This document shows, in pieces, positions 17,898 through 26,323 of a DNA stretch of 64,000 bases. A program made the position numbers and the translations under genes. The DNA is from Pseudomonadota bacterium (lineage in GTDB: Bacteria > Pseudomonadota > Alphaproteobacteria > Rhizobiales > Xanthobacteraceae). Position 1 is the first letter of the stretch; each line of letters starts with the position of its first letter. The DNA lies in assembly GCA_023451825.1 (NCBI GenBank), contig JAEXYA010000024.1, positions 1 to 64,000 of the forward strand, read 5' to 3'. The notes below the pieces were generated by a model. The model did not search any database. It was not told where the DNA came from and worked only from the letters and a program-made list of their open reading frames with translations.

Positions 17898-18382
17898 CGC
17901 GCCAGCGTTTCCTGCATGATCGGCCACTGCTTGCGCGCGGCCGGCACGAATTTGGCCGGCGCAGCCGCAAAGGCGGCGCGGGTCTCCTCGCGGCCAAACA
18001 GGTAAAGCCGCTGACCAGCCACCAGCCAAAGTCGCGGATTGCCGGCGATCGTCACGCCGCGCGCCATATCGACGGGATCGTAGCCGCCGAATTGCGGCCC
18101 ATAGATCTCGGGATGTTTGGCGAATTCCGCGCGGTTGCCTTCGTTGCGAAACCGCCAGACGGCGCCGTCTTCGGTCAGTTCAAAATCCTGCAGGCCGGAC
18201 TGAGCTTCCGAATCGGTGAAATAGGCGACGGGATCGAAGCCGCCAATCGCCAAGCCGGTGTATCTGTCGGTGACCACACGTTCGTTGGTCCCGGCCGATA
18301 TGGAGGTAGAAAAGCTCGAAATGAGCCAGATCAAGGCAATTCCGCGGCCGAACCCACACCAATCTCGCCGTTGTGCCGTCAT
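17894..18382 (-). CDS. exported YHS-domain protein
   Basis: The 162-aa protein has an N-terminal signal-like hydrophobic stretch (GIALIWLISSFSTSISAG) followed by a YHS domain (TGLAIGGFDPVAYFT, ...WRFRNEGNRAEFAKHPEIYGPQFGGYDPVDMA). YHS domains occur in metal-handling and cysteine-poor periplasmic proteins; here no metal ligand can be assigned. It is convergent with cysQ and divergent from the DUF1134 gene. Confidence 0.85.
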   Translation of the reverse strand: MTAQRRDWCGFGRGIALIWLISSFSTSISAGTNERVVTDRYTGLAIGGFDPVAYFTDSEAQSGLQDFELTEDGAVWRFRNEGNRAEFAKHPEIYGPQFGGYDPVDMARGVTIAGNPRLWLVAGQRLYLFGREETRAAFAAAPAKFVPAARKQWPIMQETLAR

Positions 18383-18494
18383 AGTTCATACCGATATTAT
18401 GGAGACTCGGGGACACCGACCGTCGATTAAATGCGATGCTTCTCAGCATCCGGTTAAGCGGCGGTCTTCAGATTGAATACCAGGGGTTCTTTTC

Positions 18495-19073
18495 ATGACC
18501 TTCGCATCACGCCTGGCAGCGCTCGCGCTTGCCGCGATCACACTCGCCGCCACGCCGGCCGCAGCCCAGCAACGCGGACGCGAAGCGCCGGACACCTATC
18601 GATCCGAGGAACTCGTCGGCGCCGGCCACCGCTTTTTCGGTAATGTCTCGCGCGGCCTGGCCTCGGTGATCGAGAAGGCTGTCAGCCAGTGGGGCCTGCC
18701 GAACGGTTATATCCTGGGCGAAGAGGGCTCCGGCGCCATCGTGGCCGGCCTGCGCTATGGCGAAGGCACGCTCTACACCAAGAATGCCGGCGACCTCCGC
18801 GTCTACTGGCAGGGCCCCTCGCTCGGCTTCGACTGGGGTGGCGACGGCGCCCGCACCATGACGCTGGTCTATAATCTGCCGGCGACCCAGGCGATCTATC
18901 AGCGCTTCGGCGGCATCGATGGCTCCGCCTATATCATCGGCGGCTTCGGCATGACCGCGCTCACCGCCAACAATATCGTGCTGGTGCCGATCCGCTCCGG
19001 CCTCGGCCTGCGCCTCGGCGCCAATATCGGCTATCTCAAATTCACGCCATCGGCGACCTGGAACCCGTTCTGA
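18495..19073 (+). CDS. DUF1134 periplasmic envelope protein, EipA-like
   Basis: The 192-aa protein has a cleavable signal peptide (ALAAITLAATPAAAQ) and then the DUF1134 domain (YILGEEGSGAIVAGLRYGEG, DWGGDGARTMTLVYNL). The Brucella homologue EipA is, from memory, a periplasmic beta-barrel needed for envelope stress resistance whose gene is activated directly by CtrA. A single TTAA at 18451-18454 is the only CtrA-like element noticed upstream here. It lies between the YHS gene and a membrane coiled-coil gene. Confidence 0.88.
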   Translation: MTFASRLAALALAAITLAATPAAAQQRGREAPDTYRSEELVGAGHRFFGNVSRGLASVIEKAVSQWGLPNGYILGEEGSGAIVAGLRYGEGTLYTKNAGDLRVYWQGPSLGFDWGGDGARTMTLVYNLPATQAIYQRFGGIDGSAYIIGGFGMTALTANNIVLVPIRSGLGLRLGANIGYLKFTPSATWNPF

Positions 19074-19102
19074 TCGCATCAGGACGGGCCGGCGCATCAA
19101 GG

Positions 19103-19117
19103 TTAACGAAGCGTTAC
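19103..19117. promoter_or_regulatory. CtrA-type box before the coiled-coil gene (TTAA-N7-TTAC)
   Basis: TTAA at 19103-19106 and TTAC at 19114-19117 are spaced by seven bases, one mismatch from the CtrA consensus. A further TTAACC half-site is at 19147-19152. It is 67 bp before the ATG at 19184. Confidence 0.5.
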
Positions 19118-19183
19118 GCTGTTTTTGCCTGCGCGCGCATGGCATGTTAACCGCGACTTTTCAGCGCGTGGGAGCACAATGCC

Positions 19184-20443
19184 ATGGTCGAACCGATCAT
19201 GTATCTGGCGATCGGTTTTCTGGCCGCGATGTTGTGCAGCCTGCTGATCATGCCGCTGGTGCATAATCGTGCCGTGCGCCTGACGACGCGCCGGCTCGAA
19301 GCCGCAACACCGCTGTCGATGGCGGAAATCCAGGCGGACAAGGACCAGTTGCGCGCCGAATTTGCCATGTCGGCGCGGCGGCTGGAAATGAGCGTCGAAC
19401 AGCTCAAGGGCAAGACCACCAATCAGCTCGCCGAACTCGGCAAGAAGACCGACGCCATCAACCGGATGAAGGTCGAGCTGACCGAGAAGACGGCTGCGAT
19501 CTTCGACCTGGAAAATCGCGAAACGGCGGTGAAGCAAAAGCTCGCCATCACCGAGAACGAATTCGCGGCCAAGACCGAAGCCCTCGCCGCGGCCGATCGC
19601 GCGCTGACCGACAAGCAGGCGGAGCTCGCACGCATCACGGCCGAACTCAACGACCGCACCCAGGTGGCCGAAGGCCGCCAGGTCGAATTGGTCACCGTGC
19701 GTACGCAAGTGGAAGAGCTGAAGAGCCGCCTCGGCCTCGCCGAGCAGGATTTCACATCCACGCAGCACAAGCTCGAACTGCAGCGCGGGGAATCCACCAC
19801 CGCCACGCGCGAGCTCACCGAGGCGCGCGCCCGCGTCGAGAGCCTCAATCACCGCGTCACCGATCTCGATCAGCAACTGGCCATCCAGGTTCACGAGGCC
19901 GAGTTGCTCGGAAACCGCGTCGATCAGCTCGAAACCCAATTGCTGGAGCAGACCAAACTGCTGGCGGAACGCGATTTCGAAAATGCGCAGCTGCGCCAGG
20001 CCCAGGAAGCGACCGAGCAGACGGCGCGCAACCTGCGCGTCGAGATCGCCGCCAATGCCGGCGGCAAAGCCTCCCCGCTGGTGGAGCAACTGCGCGCGGA
20101 GAAAGCCAGTGCGGAGGAAGAGCTCCGCCTCGCCCGCGAGGAGCGCGCCAAGCTTCAGCGCGACCTCAACACGATCCATCAGCAGGCCGAGAGCGCCTGG
20201 GCCTCCGAGCGAATGGAAAACGCCCTGCTGCGCGAGCGCATCAACGATATTGCCGCCGAAGTCGCCAAGATGGCCATGGCGCTGGAAGGGCCGAATTCGC
20301 CGATCGAAGCGATTCTGGCCGCCGATCCCGCCGCAAGCCAGCCGCGGCCGGCCAATGACGCCGGTTTTGCCCCGAACAGCACCCTCGCGGACCGCATCCG
20401 GGCGCTGCAATCCCACGCGTCCAAGGCCCGCCAGCAGGGCTGA
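19184..20443 (+). CDS. membrane-anchored long coiled-coil protein
   Basis: The 419-aa protein has one N-terminal transmembrane helix (about residues 5-25, YLAIGFLAAMLCSLLIMPLV). About 300 residues of continuous charged coiled coil follow (about 45-345), with repeated K/E/L/A heptads. A short Pro/Ala-rich tail ends in LADRIRALQSHASKARQQG. It has no recognisable catalytic domain. The layout (N-terminal anchor, cytoplasmic rod) resembles bacterial polarity or septum scaffolds such as RmuC-like or ZipA-like proteins, but it has no RmuC nuclease domain. A CtrA-type box upstream suggests cell-cycle timing. Function unknown. Confidence 0.85.
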   Translation: MVEPIMYLAIGFLAAMLCSLLIMPLVHNRAVRLTTRRLEAATPLSMAEIQADKDQLRAEFAMSARRLEMSVEQLKGKTTNQLAELGKKTDAINRMKVELTEKTAAIFDLENRETAVKQKLAITENEFAAKTEALAAADRALTDKQAELARITAELNDRTQVAEGRQVELVTVRTQVEELKSRLGLAEQDFTSTQHKLELQRGESTTATRELTEARARVESLNHRVTDLDQQLAIQVHEAELLGNRVDQLETQLLEQTKLLAERDFENAQLRQAQEATEQTARNLRVEIAANAGGKASPLVEQLRAEKASAEEELRLAREERAKLQRDLNTIHQQAESAWASERMENALLRERINDIAAEVAKMAMALEGPNSPIEAILAADPAASQPRPANDAGFAPNSTLADRIRALQSHASKARQQG

Positions 20444-20619
20444 ACCAGCCGGTTTTACCCCTGGACATGTCCTCGCCTGCAACAATGTGGTCGCAACCGG
20501 CAGGGCGTGCTTGACACCCCCGCCCTCAATTCCCTAAATCGCGCCACTGACGTCACGCATCGCCGGGCCCCGCCCGGCCTTTTGGTTTGCGGTCCCGTTC
20601 TGGACCTGCCGCGACGTCC

Positions 20620-20694
20620 GGGCGCATAGCTCAGCGGGAGAGCGTTCCCTTCACACGGGAGAGGTCCAAGGTTCGATCCCTTGTGCGCCCACCA
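20620..20694 (+). tRNA. tRNA-Val (anticodon CAC)
   Basis: The acceptor arms GGGCGCA (20620-20626) and TGCGCCC (20684-20690) pair fully. The D arm is GCTC/GAGC, the anticodon stem TTCCC/GGGAG encloses the loop TTCACAC giving anticodon CAC, and the T arm is CAAGG-TTCGATC-CCTTG. The CCA end is encoded. It decodes GUG. Confidence 0.95.
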
Positions 20695-21262
20695 TCCACT
20701 CTTCTGGATTGTCCTACGACCCTCAACACCCAGATCCGTCCACCGTTCGGCCAGCCCGAACGCCTGACGTCCCGGTGCAATCTCGTCCGGTTCAGTCTAG
20801 CGACACCGACTGCCGGCGCGAAGAGCCTCGCCAGCTGGCAGGCGATGATGGCAGCTTCAAAGATCCGGGGGACTGATCCGACGCCAAAGGACTGTCCGTC
20901 GCACAACTCACCTTTGCGGCGAGTGCTTGCGTCAGTTCGGACTTAGCCGGCGATGCCGACGGTGCAATAATTGAAGATGGCTTCAAGCCGAAATGTCTTG
21001 GCATCCCGATCCTCCATTCGCCGGCCCCTAAACAACGCCAAAGGATGAGTCGGGTCCAGCCTCAGGATGCACCATGCTCCACAGCGCTGACGAGAGACTT
21101 GCGTTAAGTCAATCAGCTTGAATTATCCCGCCCGTTAAACGGCGGCAGCCTCCAATGAGCACCGCGATTGATGGGTTCATCACGTCGCGTGACGCGTTCG
21201 GTGAGGGATCGTTACCCATCATCTCTCACCCTTTGTTAATCGATCGCGAGATTCGGAGAGGG
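20695..21262. other. gene-poor stretch after tRNA-Val
   Basis: I see no convincing gene. The open frames lack ribosome binding sites and the codon bias of neighbours. No integrase remnant and no second copy of the tRNA 3' end was found, so an island boundary is not shown. Confidence 0.5.
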
Positions 21263-21544
21263 ATGATGAGTCTGCAGAATGAACGTGAGCGTCTGGTTGC
21301 CGATACATTGGCGTTTGTACAGCAGCTCGCAGAACAGCCGATAATCGCTGCGCCTCGCCCTTCCCCGCGTCCGCGATACACCGCACAGACCGATTTGCGG
21401 ATGGAAATGCAAATGCGCCTTGAAGCTTTCCGCAACAGGCAGCGCTTCCTCGAAATTGAGCGAGAGGCCTATTACCAGCAGGCCATGCAACGCATTCGTG
21501 CCGTAACGGAGAAGCGAATGGAGATAACGGCGACCAGCTTCTGA
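21263..21544 (+). CDS. small helical hypothetical protein
   Basis: A 93-aa product rich in Arg, Glu and Gln (MMSLQNERERLVADTLAFV..., FRNRQRFLEIEREAYYQQA) that should be mostly helical. GGAGAGGG directly precedes tandem ATGs at 21263 and 21266. The frame is also open from an ATG at 21155, which lacks a clear ribosome binding site. I do not recognise the family. Confidence 0.55.
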   Translation: MMSLQNERERLVADTLAFVQQLAEQPIIAAPRPSPRPRYTAQTDLRMEMQMRLEAFRNRQRFLEIEREAYYQQAMQRIRAVTEKRMEITATSF

Positions 21545-21620
21545 AGCTTGCCACCGTTCATGATGCGCGTGACGACGGCGCATCTCATGCGGCGCTTCCG
21601 CTCGAAAACTTTGCGCGCGA

Positions 21621-21863
21621 CTATTTCAGGGTAGACGGCATGATCGATCTGAAATCGATCACAGCCACTTCGTTTCCGCCTTCGGACACAGCGACAACAA
21701 AACCCGGAATACGCTGCGCACCCCGCTTGATGGCTTCGGCGAGAAGTTCCCGTGCTGATAACAGCGCCTGCTCGCGGGCAGCAGCGATGCTCGGAAGATC
21801 GCTCCCCTCCGGATCGCAGATCAAGTCATCGCCATCGACCAGATGCAGAAAATATCGTGTCAT
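21621..21863 (-). CDS. DUF6894-like small protein
   Basis: The 80-aa product begins MTRYFLHLVDGDDLICDPEGSDLPSIAAAREQAL and ends with a short beta segment (NEVAVIDFRSIMP). This pattern matches the small rhizobial proteins annotated as DUF6894, of unknown function. I chose the ATG at 21863; upstream in-frame codons to 21893 look non-coding. Convergent with the gene at 21263. Confidence 0.75.
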   Translation of the reverse strand: MTRYFLHLVDGDDLICDPEGSDLPSIAAAREQALLSARELLAEAIKRGAQRIPGFVVAVSEGGNEVAVIDFRSIMPSTLK

Positions 21864-22098
21864 GACCGCAGCCGCTCTTCTGATGAGAGACAAGCTATTT
21901 ATGCGTAACTAGTTTCGACGTCGAAGGTGTGGCCCGCACATTTCCGTGCAAGCATCCCGGCACGTGACAAGCCCAACGTCCGCTGCCCAAACGATCGATC
22001 GAAGCCGCAGCGGGGCACCACTCGTGGCCGATCGCGGCTTGGGTATCTAACCCCGGCCCGCTTGGAGCTTAGCATCTCGCCGACGACAGCTCGGTTCG

Positions 22099-22800
22099 CT
22101 AACCGACGCTTGGCGGAAAAAGACGATCATAGTGGTGGCGCACGTCCTCGTGACATTCGCAGGCCCAGCGGCGGATTTTCTCGACGTCCAGTATCTGGAT
22201 ACGACCGCGACTGTGGGAGATCATCCCGGCCTTCTGTAGCTCGATGGCAACCCCGGTGACGCTGGTACGGCGTACCCCCATCATCTGAGCCAGGAACTGC
22301 TGCGTGACGGTCAGTTCATCGCCTGCAAGCTCCCGCATGCGCAGCAGCCATTTGCAGGTTCGTGCCTGCACCGAATGAACCGCGTTGCAGGCCGCCGTTT
22401 GCTGCACCTGGGCGAGATGGAAATGTTCGTAGGACATCATCAGCCGCCGAAACGCTGGATACTTTTCGGCAAACTGGGTGATGAACTTGGCGTCGAATGT
22501 CGAAGCGGGACCGCCGACCTGCACTGCAACATGGTTCAGCGAGATTTTGTCATCCAGCGCAAGCCCCGCCCCGAACTCGCCGTCGCGGCCGATCATGCCG
22601 GTTTCGATGGCGCCGCCGCCAGCGAGCTCGACTACGCAGGAGATGATCCCTGCATGGGGGAAATACACTTTCTCGATCGTGTCGTGCGCCTCGGCGAGCA
22701 CGTCGCCCTGCACGAGATCGACCACGACAGCATGTTTCGCCAGTTCCTCGTACATCGCATGGTCGATGCGCGACAGAAGGCTGTTATCGTGCCGTCTCAT
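22099..22800 (-). CDS. Crp/Fnr family transcriptional regulator
   Basis: The 233-aa protein has an N-terminal cyclic-nucleotide-binding-like beta-roll (about 15-130: VYFPHAGIISCVVELAGG, GMIGRDGEFGAG) and a C-terminal Crp-type winged helix (about 150-215: LTVTQQFLAQMMGVRRTSVTGVA). It lacks the N-terminal Cys cluster of Fnr and does not show the cAMP-pocket sequence of Crp, so the ligand is unknown. GGGAG lies 5 bases before the ATG at 22800. No target gene can be assigned from context. Confidence 0.9.
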   Translation of the reverse strand: MRRHDNSLLSRIDHAMYEELAKHAVVVDLVQGDVLAEAHDTIEKVYFPHAGIISCVVELAGGGAIETGMIGRDGEFGAGLALDDKISLNHVAVQVGGPASTFDAKFITQFAEKYPAFRRLMMSYEHFHLAQVQQTAACNAVHSVQARTCKWLLRMRELAGDELTVTQQFLAQMMGVRRTSVTGVAIELQKAGMISHSRGRIQILDVEKIRRWACECHEDVRHHYDRLFPPSVG

Positions 22801-23363
22801 AAATGCTCCCATAAGCCAACCGAAGGGAGCGCAGTCGACTTACCCGTTCTGGGAGTGGATCAATTCGGTCCCCCGCCCTTCAGCTGGAACAACGGATACT
22901 TGCCCGCCTCGAGCATGTCGGTCCGGTAGCCGACACACCCTATTCAAAATCCGCCAATGAGCTTCGCGTTCCAAGCGACGGCAGCGCGGCCGTCTGCGTC
23001 CTGCGGCAACCGGTCGCGAATGCCCGCAGAGTGGTGCCGGCCCGTGCCGGACGCCATGAGGCATTTCTGTGTCACCTACCGGACCGACGTTGAACCGGGC
23101 ATGTCATAGGCTTGCGAGCAAAGGTGTTTGGTGTTCGGCCGAACCAGGAGTGCTCCTTGCCCGTTGTCTTACGAACGAACGACCGGTCAGCGTTGAAGAT
23201 CGGGGGCCTGGACGACAGCGACCATCGCCGAATCGATCTGTCTCGCCCACGCGACCAATCTCTGAGCGCGAAAGCGATACCGCGCGATCCGGTGCTGCCT
23301 TCGAGTCAAGGCAGGGTGCACGCCGATCTCATTCGACCGACTTAGTCACAGCAAAGCAGAATT
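22801..23363. other. intergenic region without a recognised gene
   Basis: Open frames on both strands here (up to 203 aa) have arginine-rich, low-complexity composition typical of out-of-frame GC-rich DNA and no ribosome binding site. I see no RNA gene or repeat. Confidence 0.5.
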
Positions 23364-23576
23364 ATGGCTCGCCCCATCACACGCAAATGGACCGACGAAG
23401 ACATTGGTCGGCTGATCGAACTTTCGGAACAGGGATCGTCCCTGATCCGCGCAGCCGGCGCCTTGAACCGCAACACCGCATCGGTGCAAAAAATGGCTCG
23501 CCAGCTCGGCCGTCGCTTTCCGGGGGTCCGCGAAACCAAGGCTGGCTTGCGCGCCATCAATATCCACGAGAAGTGA
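23364..23576 (+). CDS. small conserved hypothetical protein with helix-turn-helix-like sequence
   Basis: The 70-aa product begins MARPITRKWTDEDIGRLIELSEQGSSLIRAAGALNRNTASVQKMARQLG. The W-x-D/E-E-D-I-x-x-L start and the spacing of RAAGALNRNTASVQ resemble a compact Myb/SANT-like or homeodomain-like DNA-binding fold. Similar small proteins are, to my memory, common in Bradyrhizobium. It lies 137 bp before the bacteriophytochrome gene. Confidence 0.7.
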   Translation: MARPITRKWTDEDIGRLIELSEQGSSLIRAAGALNRNTASVQKMARQLGRRFPGVRETKAGLRAINIHEK

Positions 23577-23642
23577 GCAGGCGACCGAGAAAACTCGGGG
23601 GCGCTGATCGGGCAGAAATCCTTTCAGCCGCTGGCCCGCAAT

Positions 23643-23667
23643 GGAACTTTCCAGCTGTTTCGACGTT
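23643..23667 (+). promoter_or_regulatory. general-stress (EcfG-type) promoter, GGAAC-N16-CGTT
   Basis: GGAAC at 23643-23647 and CGTT at 23664-23667 are separated by 16 bases, an exact match to the alphaproteobacterial EcfG consensus. The -10 element is 46 bases before the ATG of the bacteriophytochrome. Confidence 0.72.
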
Positions 23668-23713
23668 TTTGCCGGTTTGAAGTCCCGATTCCGACATCAT
23701 ACAACGGACCAGC

Positions 23714-26287
23714 GTGAACAGACACGATTTTAAGGTCGATCTCACCAATTGCGATCGCGAACCCATTCATATCCTCGGTGCGATCCAGCCGATCGGCTTT
23801 CTTCTCGGTCTCAGTTCTGACTGGATCGTCGCCCGCGCGTCGGACAATGTTCGCGACTTCATCGGTCGCACCCATGAAGACATGATCGGCCATCCGCTGG
23901 CCGACTTCCTTCCCTCCGCTGCCATTCACGACCTGCGCAATCGCGTCGCGCTGCTGCGCGGGCCGGACGCTGTGGAGAGGCTGTTCAATTGCGAGTTGGT
24001 GAAAGGCGCTGCGACCTTCGACGTGGCGCTGCATATGTCCGGCGGCCAGATCATCATCGAAGCGGAGCCCGCAACGGGCAATCACGGCGACACAACGGCC
24101 ATGGTGCGCTCCATGGTGAGCCGGCTCGACCAGGCGCCTGACATGACCGCCTTCTTCCGCGAAGGCGCACGACAGGTTCGCGGCCTGCTCGGCTATGACC
24201 GGGTGATGGTCTATAAATTCGATCCCGGAGGCTCTGGCGAGGTGGTCGGCGAGGCATGCCGCTCCGGCATCGGCACTTTCAAGGGCCTGCGTTATCCGGC
24301 GAGCGATATCCCGCAGCAGGCACGCGCGCTCTACAAGCGCAACTTGCTTCGCATCATCACCGACGTGAATGCAACGCCGGTACCTGTGATCCCGACCTTC
24401 GACGAGGACAACCGTCCCCTCGACCTGTCGCTCTCCGTGCTCCGCTCGGTGTCGCCGATCCATATCGAATATCTCAAGAACATGGGCGTCGGCGCCTCGC
24501 TTTCGATCTCGATCGTGGTCGAGGGCGAGCTTTGGGGCCTGTTCGCCTGCCATCATTATTCGGCGCGCTGCCCTGCTTTCCAGAAGCGTGCCGTTGCCGA
24601 ACTGTTTGCTCAGATGTTTTCAATGCGGCTTGAAAGCCGCGAGCGCCGCGAAGCGATGGAGTATGAACGCCGCGCGCGCGACATCTCCGATCAATTGCTC
24701 GGCGCGGTCGCATCGGACGAGACCCTGCTCAAGGACCCGGACTGGCTCGCAGACATCCTCACACATGCCATTCCCGCAGAAGGCGTCGCCGTCTGGATCA
24801 ACGGCAGCTATGCTTTCTCCGGCGTCACACCGCCCACCGATGGTTTCCGCCGCATCGTACGTGCGTTGAACGGCACGGCAGCAGGAAAAGTGTTTGCGAC
24901 CGATTGCATTGCGTCGCTGGTGGACGGCGCCAAGGAATACTCGTCGGATGTCGCCGGCATGCTGGCCATTCCGATCTCGCGCTCGCCGCGCGACTATGTG
25001 GTGCTGTTTCGCTCTGAACTGATCCGCTCCGTGCGGTGGGCCGGCGACCCGCACAAGCCTGTCGAATACGGACCCAATGGTCCGCGCCTGACACCACGCG
25101 AGTCTTTCGCGGAATGGAAGGAGCTTGTCGAAGGACGCTCCAAGCCATTTACGACATCCGAGATTCGTGTCGCCGAAACGCTGCGCGCGACATTGATCGA
25201 AGTCGTGCTTCGGCTTGCGGATGAAGCCGCCGCCGAGCGCCATCAAGCCAGCGCGCGGCAGGAATTGCTGATCGCCGAGCTCAATCATCGGGTTCGGAAT
25301 ATTCTAGGCGTCATCCGCGGCCTGATCCGGCAATCGCAACCGGACGAAGACGCCGTGAAGCAGTTCGTAAAGGTCGTCGATGGCCGCATTCATGCGCTGG
25401 CGCGGGCGCACAACCAGATCACCGACGATCATTGGGGCCCGGCGCCGCTGCAGGCGCTGATCGATGCCGAAGCCGCCGCATTCGCTGACCGTCCGGAAGC
25501 GATCATCGCCGTGGGGCCACCGAGCTTGCTGAATCCGTCCGCTTACTCGACAATGGCGTTGGTGATCCATGAGCTTGTCACCAACTCGACGAAGTATGGC
25601 AGCCTGTCCACCAGCGACGGCCATGTGAATATCGACTGGCATCGCGAAAAAAATCGCGACCTCGTCTTGACCTGGAAGGAGTCCGGCGGGCCGACGGTGA
25701 AACCGCCGACGCGCAAAGGCTTCGGCACTACCATCATCGAGCGCTCCGTTCCTTACGATCTCGGCGGTACCGCCGAGGCGGACTACAATGCGACGGGTTT
25801 TTGCGCCCGCTTCAGCATTCCGGCGCGCCATGTCTCGGAACCAAAGAACTATGCCGGCCCGGCGATCAAGCTGATGCGGCCGACGCACGGACACGCGCCG
25901 AAGACGCCACCCAGTCTTCTGGTCGGCAAAACGGTGATGCTGGTGGAAGACAGCCTCATCATTGCGCTCGATGCCGAGGACATTATCGGCCGGCTGGGCG
26001 CCGAGACGGTCGCCACATCATCGACGGTGGAAGCTGCGCATGACAGCCTCACTCAGATGACCCCCGCCATCGCGATCCTGGATATCAATCTCGGCGATCA
26101 AACAAGCTTCGGCATCGCCGACCGGCTGCTGGAAATGAACGTGCCGTTCCTGTTTGCCAGTGGATATGGCGAACAGGCGCAACTGCCGATGGATCATCGC
26201 TCGCGGATCGTTGTACAAAAGCCCTATACGATCGAAAATCTCGCACGCGGCATTGCCGAACTGCTCGGCTTCGAAGGCGAGATGTAA
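23714..26287 (+). CDS. bphP: bacteriophytochrome with HWE histidine kinase and receiver domain
   Basis: A red/far-red photoreceptor kinase of 857 aa. It has an N-terminal PAS domain with biliverdin-binding Cys13 (LTNCDREPIHI), a GAF domain with the DIP motif at 198-200 and the HHY triplet at 280-282, and a PHY domain with the tongue motif PRESF at 461-465. The HWE kinase module has phospho-His525 (ELNHRVRN), the N-box HELVTNS at 619-625 and the W-x-E motif at 654-656. A C-terminal receiver has acceptor Asp790 (AILDINLG). All chromophore contacts are present, so it should bind biliverdin. No heme oxygenase gene lies in the window. The next gene is another kinase, 36 bp on. Confidence 0.96.
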   Translation: MNRHDFKVDLTNCDREPIHILGAIQPIGFLLGLSSDWIVARASDNVRDFIGRTHEDMIGHPLADFLPSAAIHDLRNRVALLRGPDAVERLFNCELVKGAATFDVALHMSGGQIIIEAEPATGNHGDTTAMVRSMVSRLDQAPDMTAFFREGARQVRGLLGYDRVMVYKFDPGGSGEVVGEACRSGIGTFKGLRYPASDIPQQARALYKRNLLRIITDVNATPVPVIPTFDEDNRPLDLSLSVLRSVSPIHIEYLKNMGVGASLSISIVVEGELWGLFACHHYSARCPAFQKRAVAELFAQMFSMRLESRERREAMEYERRARDISDQLLGAVASDETLLKDPDWLADILTHAIPAEGVAVWINGSYAFSGVTPPTDGFRRIVRALNGTAAGKVFATDCIASLVDGAKEYSSDVAGMLAIPISRSPRDYVVLFRSELIRSVRWAGDPHKPVEYGPNGPRLTPRESFAEWKELVEGRSKPFTTSEIRVAETLRATLIEVVLRLADEAAAERHQASARQELLIAELNHRVRNILGVIRGLIRQSQPDEDAVKQFVKVVDGRIHALARAHNQITDDHWGPAPLQALIDAEAAAFADRPEAIIAVGPPSLLNPSAYSTMALVIHELVTNSTKYGSLSTSDGHVNIDWHREKNRDLVLTWKESGGPTVKPPTRKGFGTTIIERSVPYDLGGTAEADYNATGFCARFSIPARHVSEPKNYAGPAIKLMRPTHGHAPKTPPSLLVGKTVMLVEDSLIIALDAEDIIGRLGAETVATSSTVEAAHDSLTQMTPAIAILDINLGDQTSFGIADRLLEMNVPFLFASGYGEQAQLPMDHRSRIVVQKPYTIENLARGIAELLGFEGEM

Positions 26288-26323
26288 CCCCGCCCACCTG
26301 CAAGCTTTTCAAGAAACGCGACG

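Noticed and set aside
16914..18029. Long upstream extension of chpT to 587 codons
   Set aside because: It overlaps the whole of cysQ on the other strand, and AGGAG before 16913 fixes the chpT start.
18440..18470. CtrA box before the DUF1134 gene
   Set aside because: Only one TTAA half is present (TTAA-N7-TCTT), although the Brucella homologue is CtrA-controlled.
19103..20485. 460-codon minus-strand frame opposite the coiled-coil gene
   Set aside because: Its Gly/Leu/Phe-rich pattern is the mirror of coiled-coil codons; no ribosome binding site or family features.
23069..23680. 203-codon open frame overlapping the small gene at 23364
   Set aside because: Composition is Arg/Pro/Ser-rich and unlike coding sequence; the 70-aa gene in another frame is better supported.
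20620..23700. Integrated element at tRNA-Val
   Set aside because: No integrase, no direct repeat of the tRNA 3' end and no phage or transfer genes were seen.
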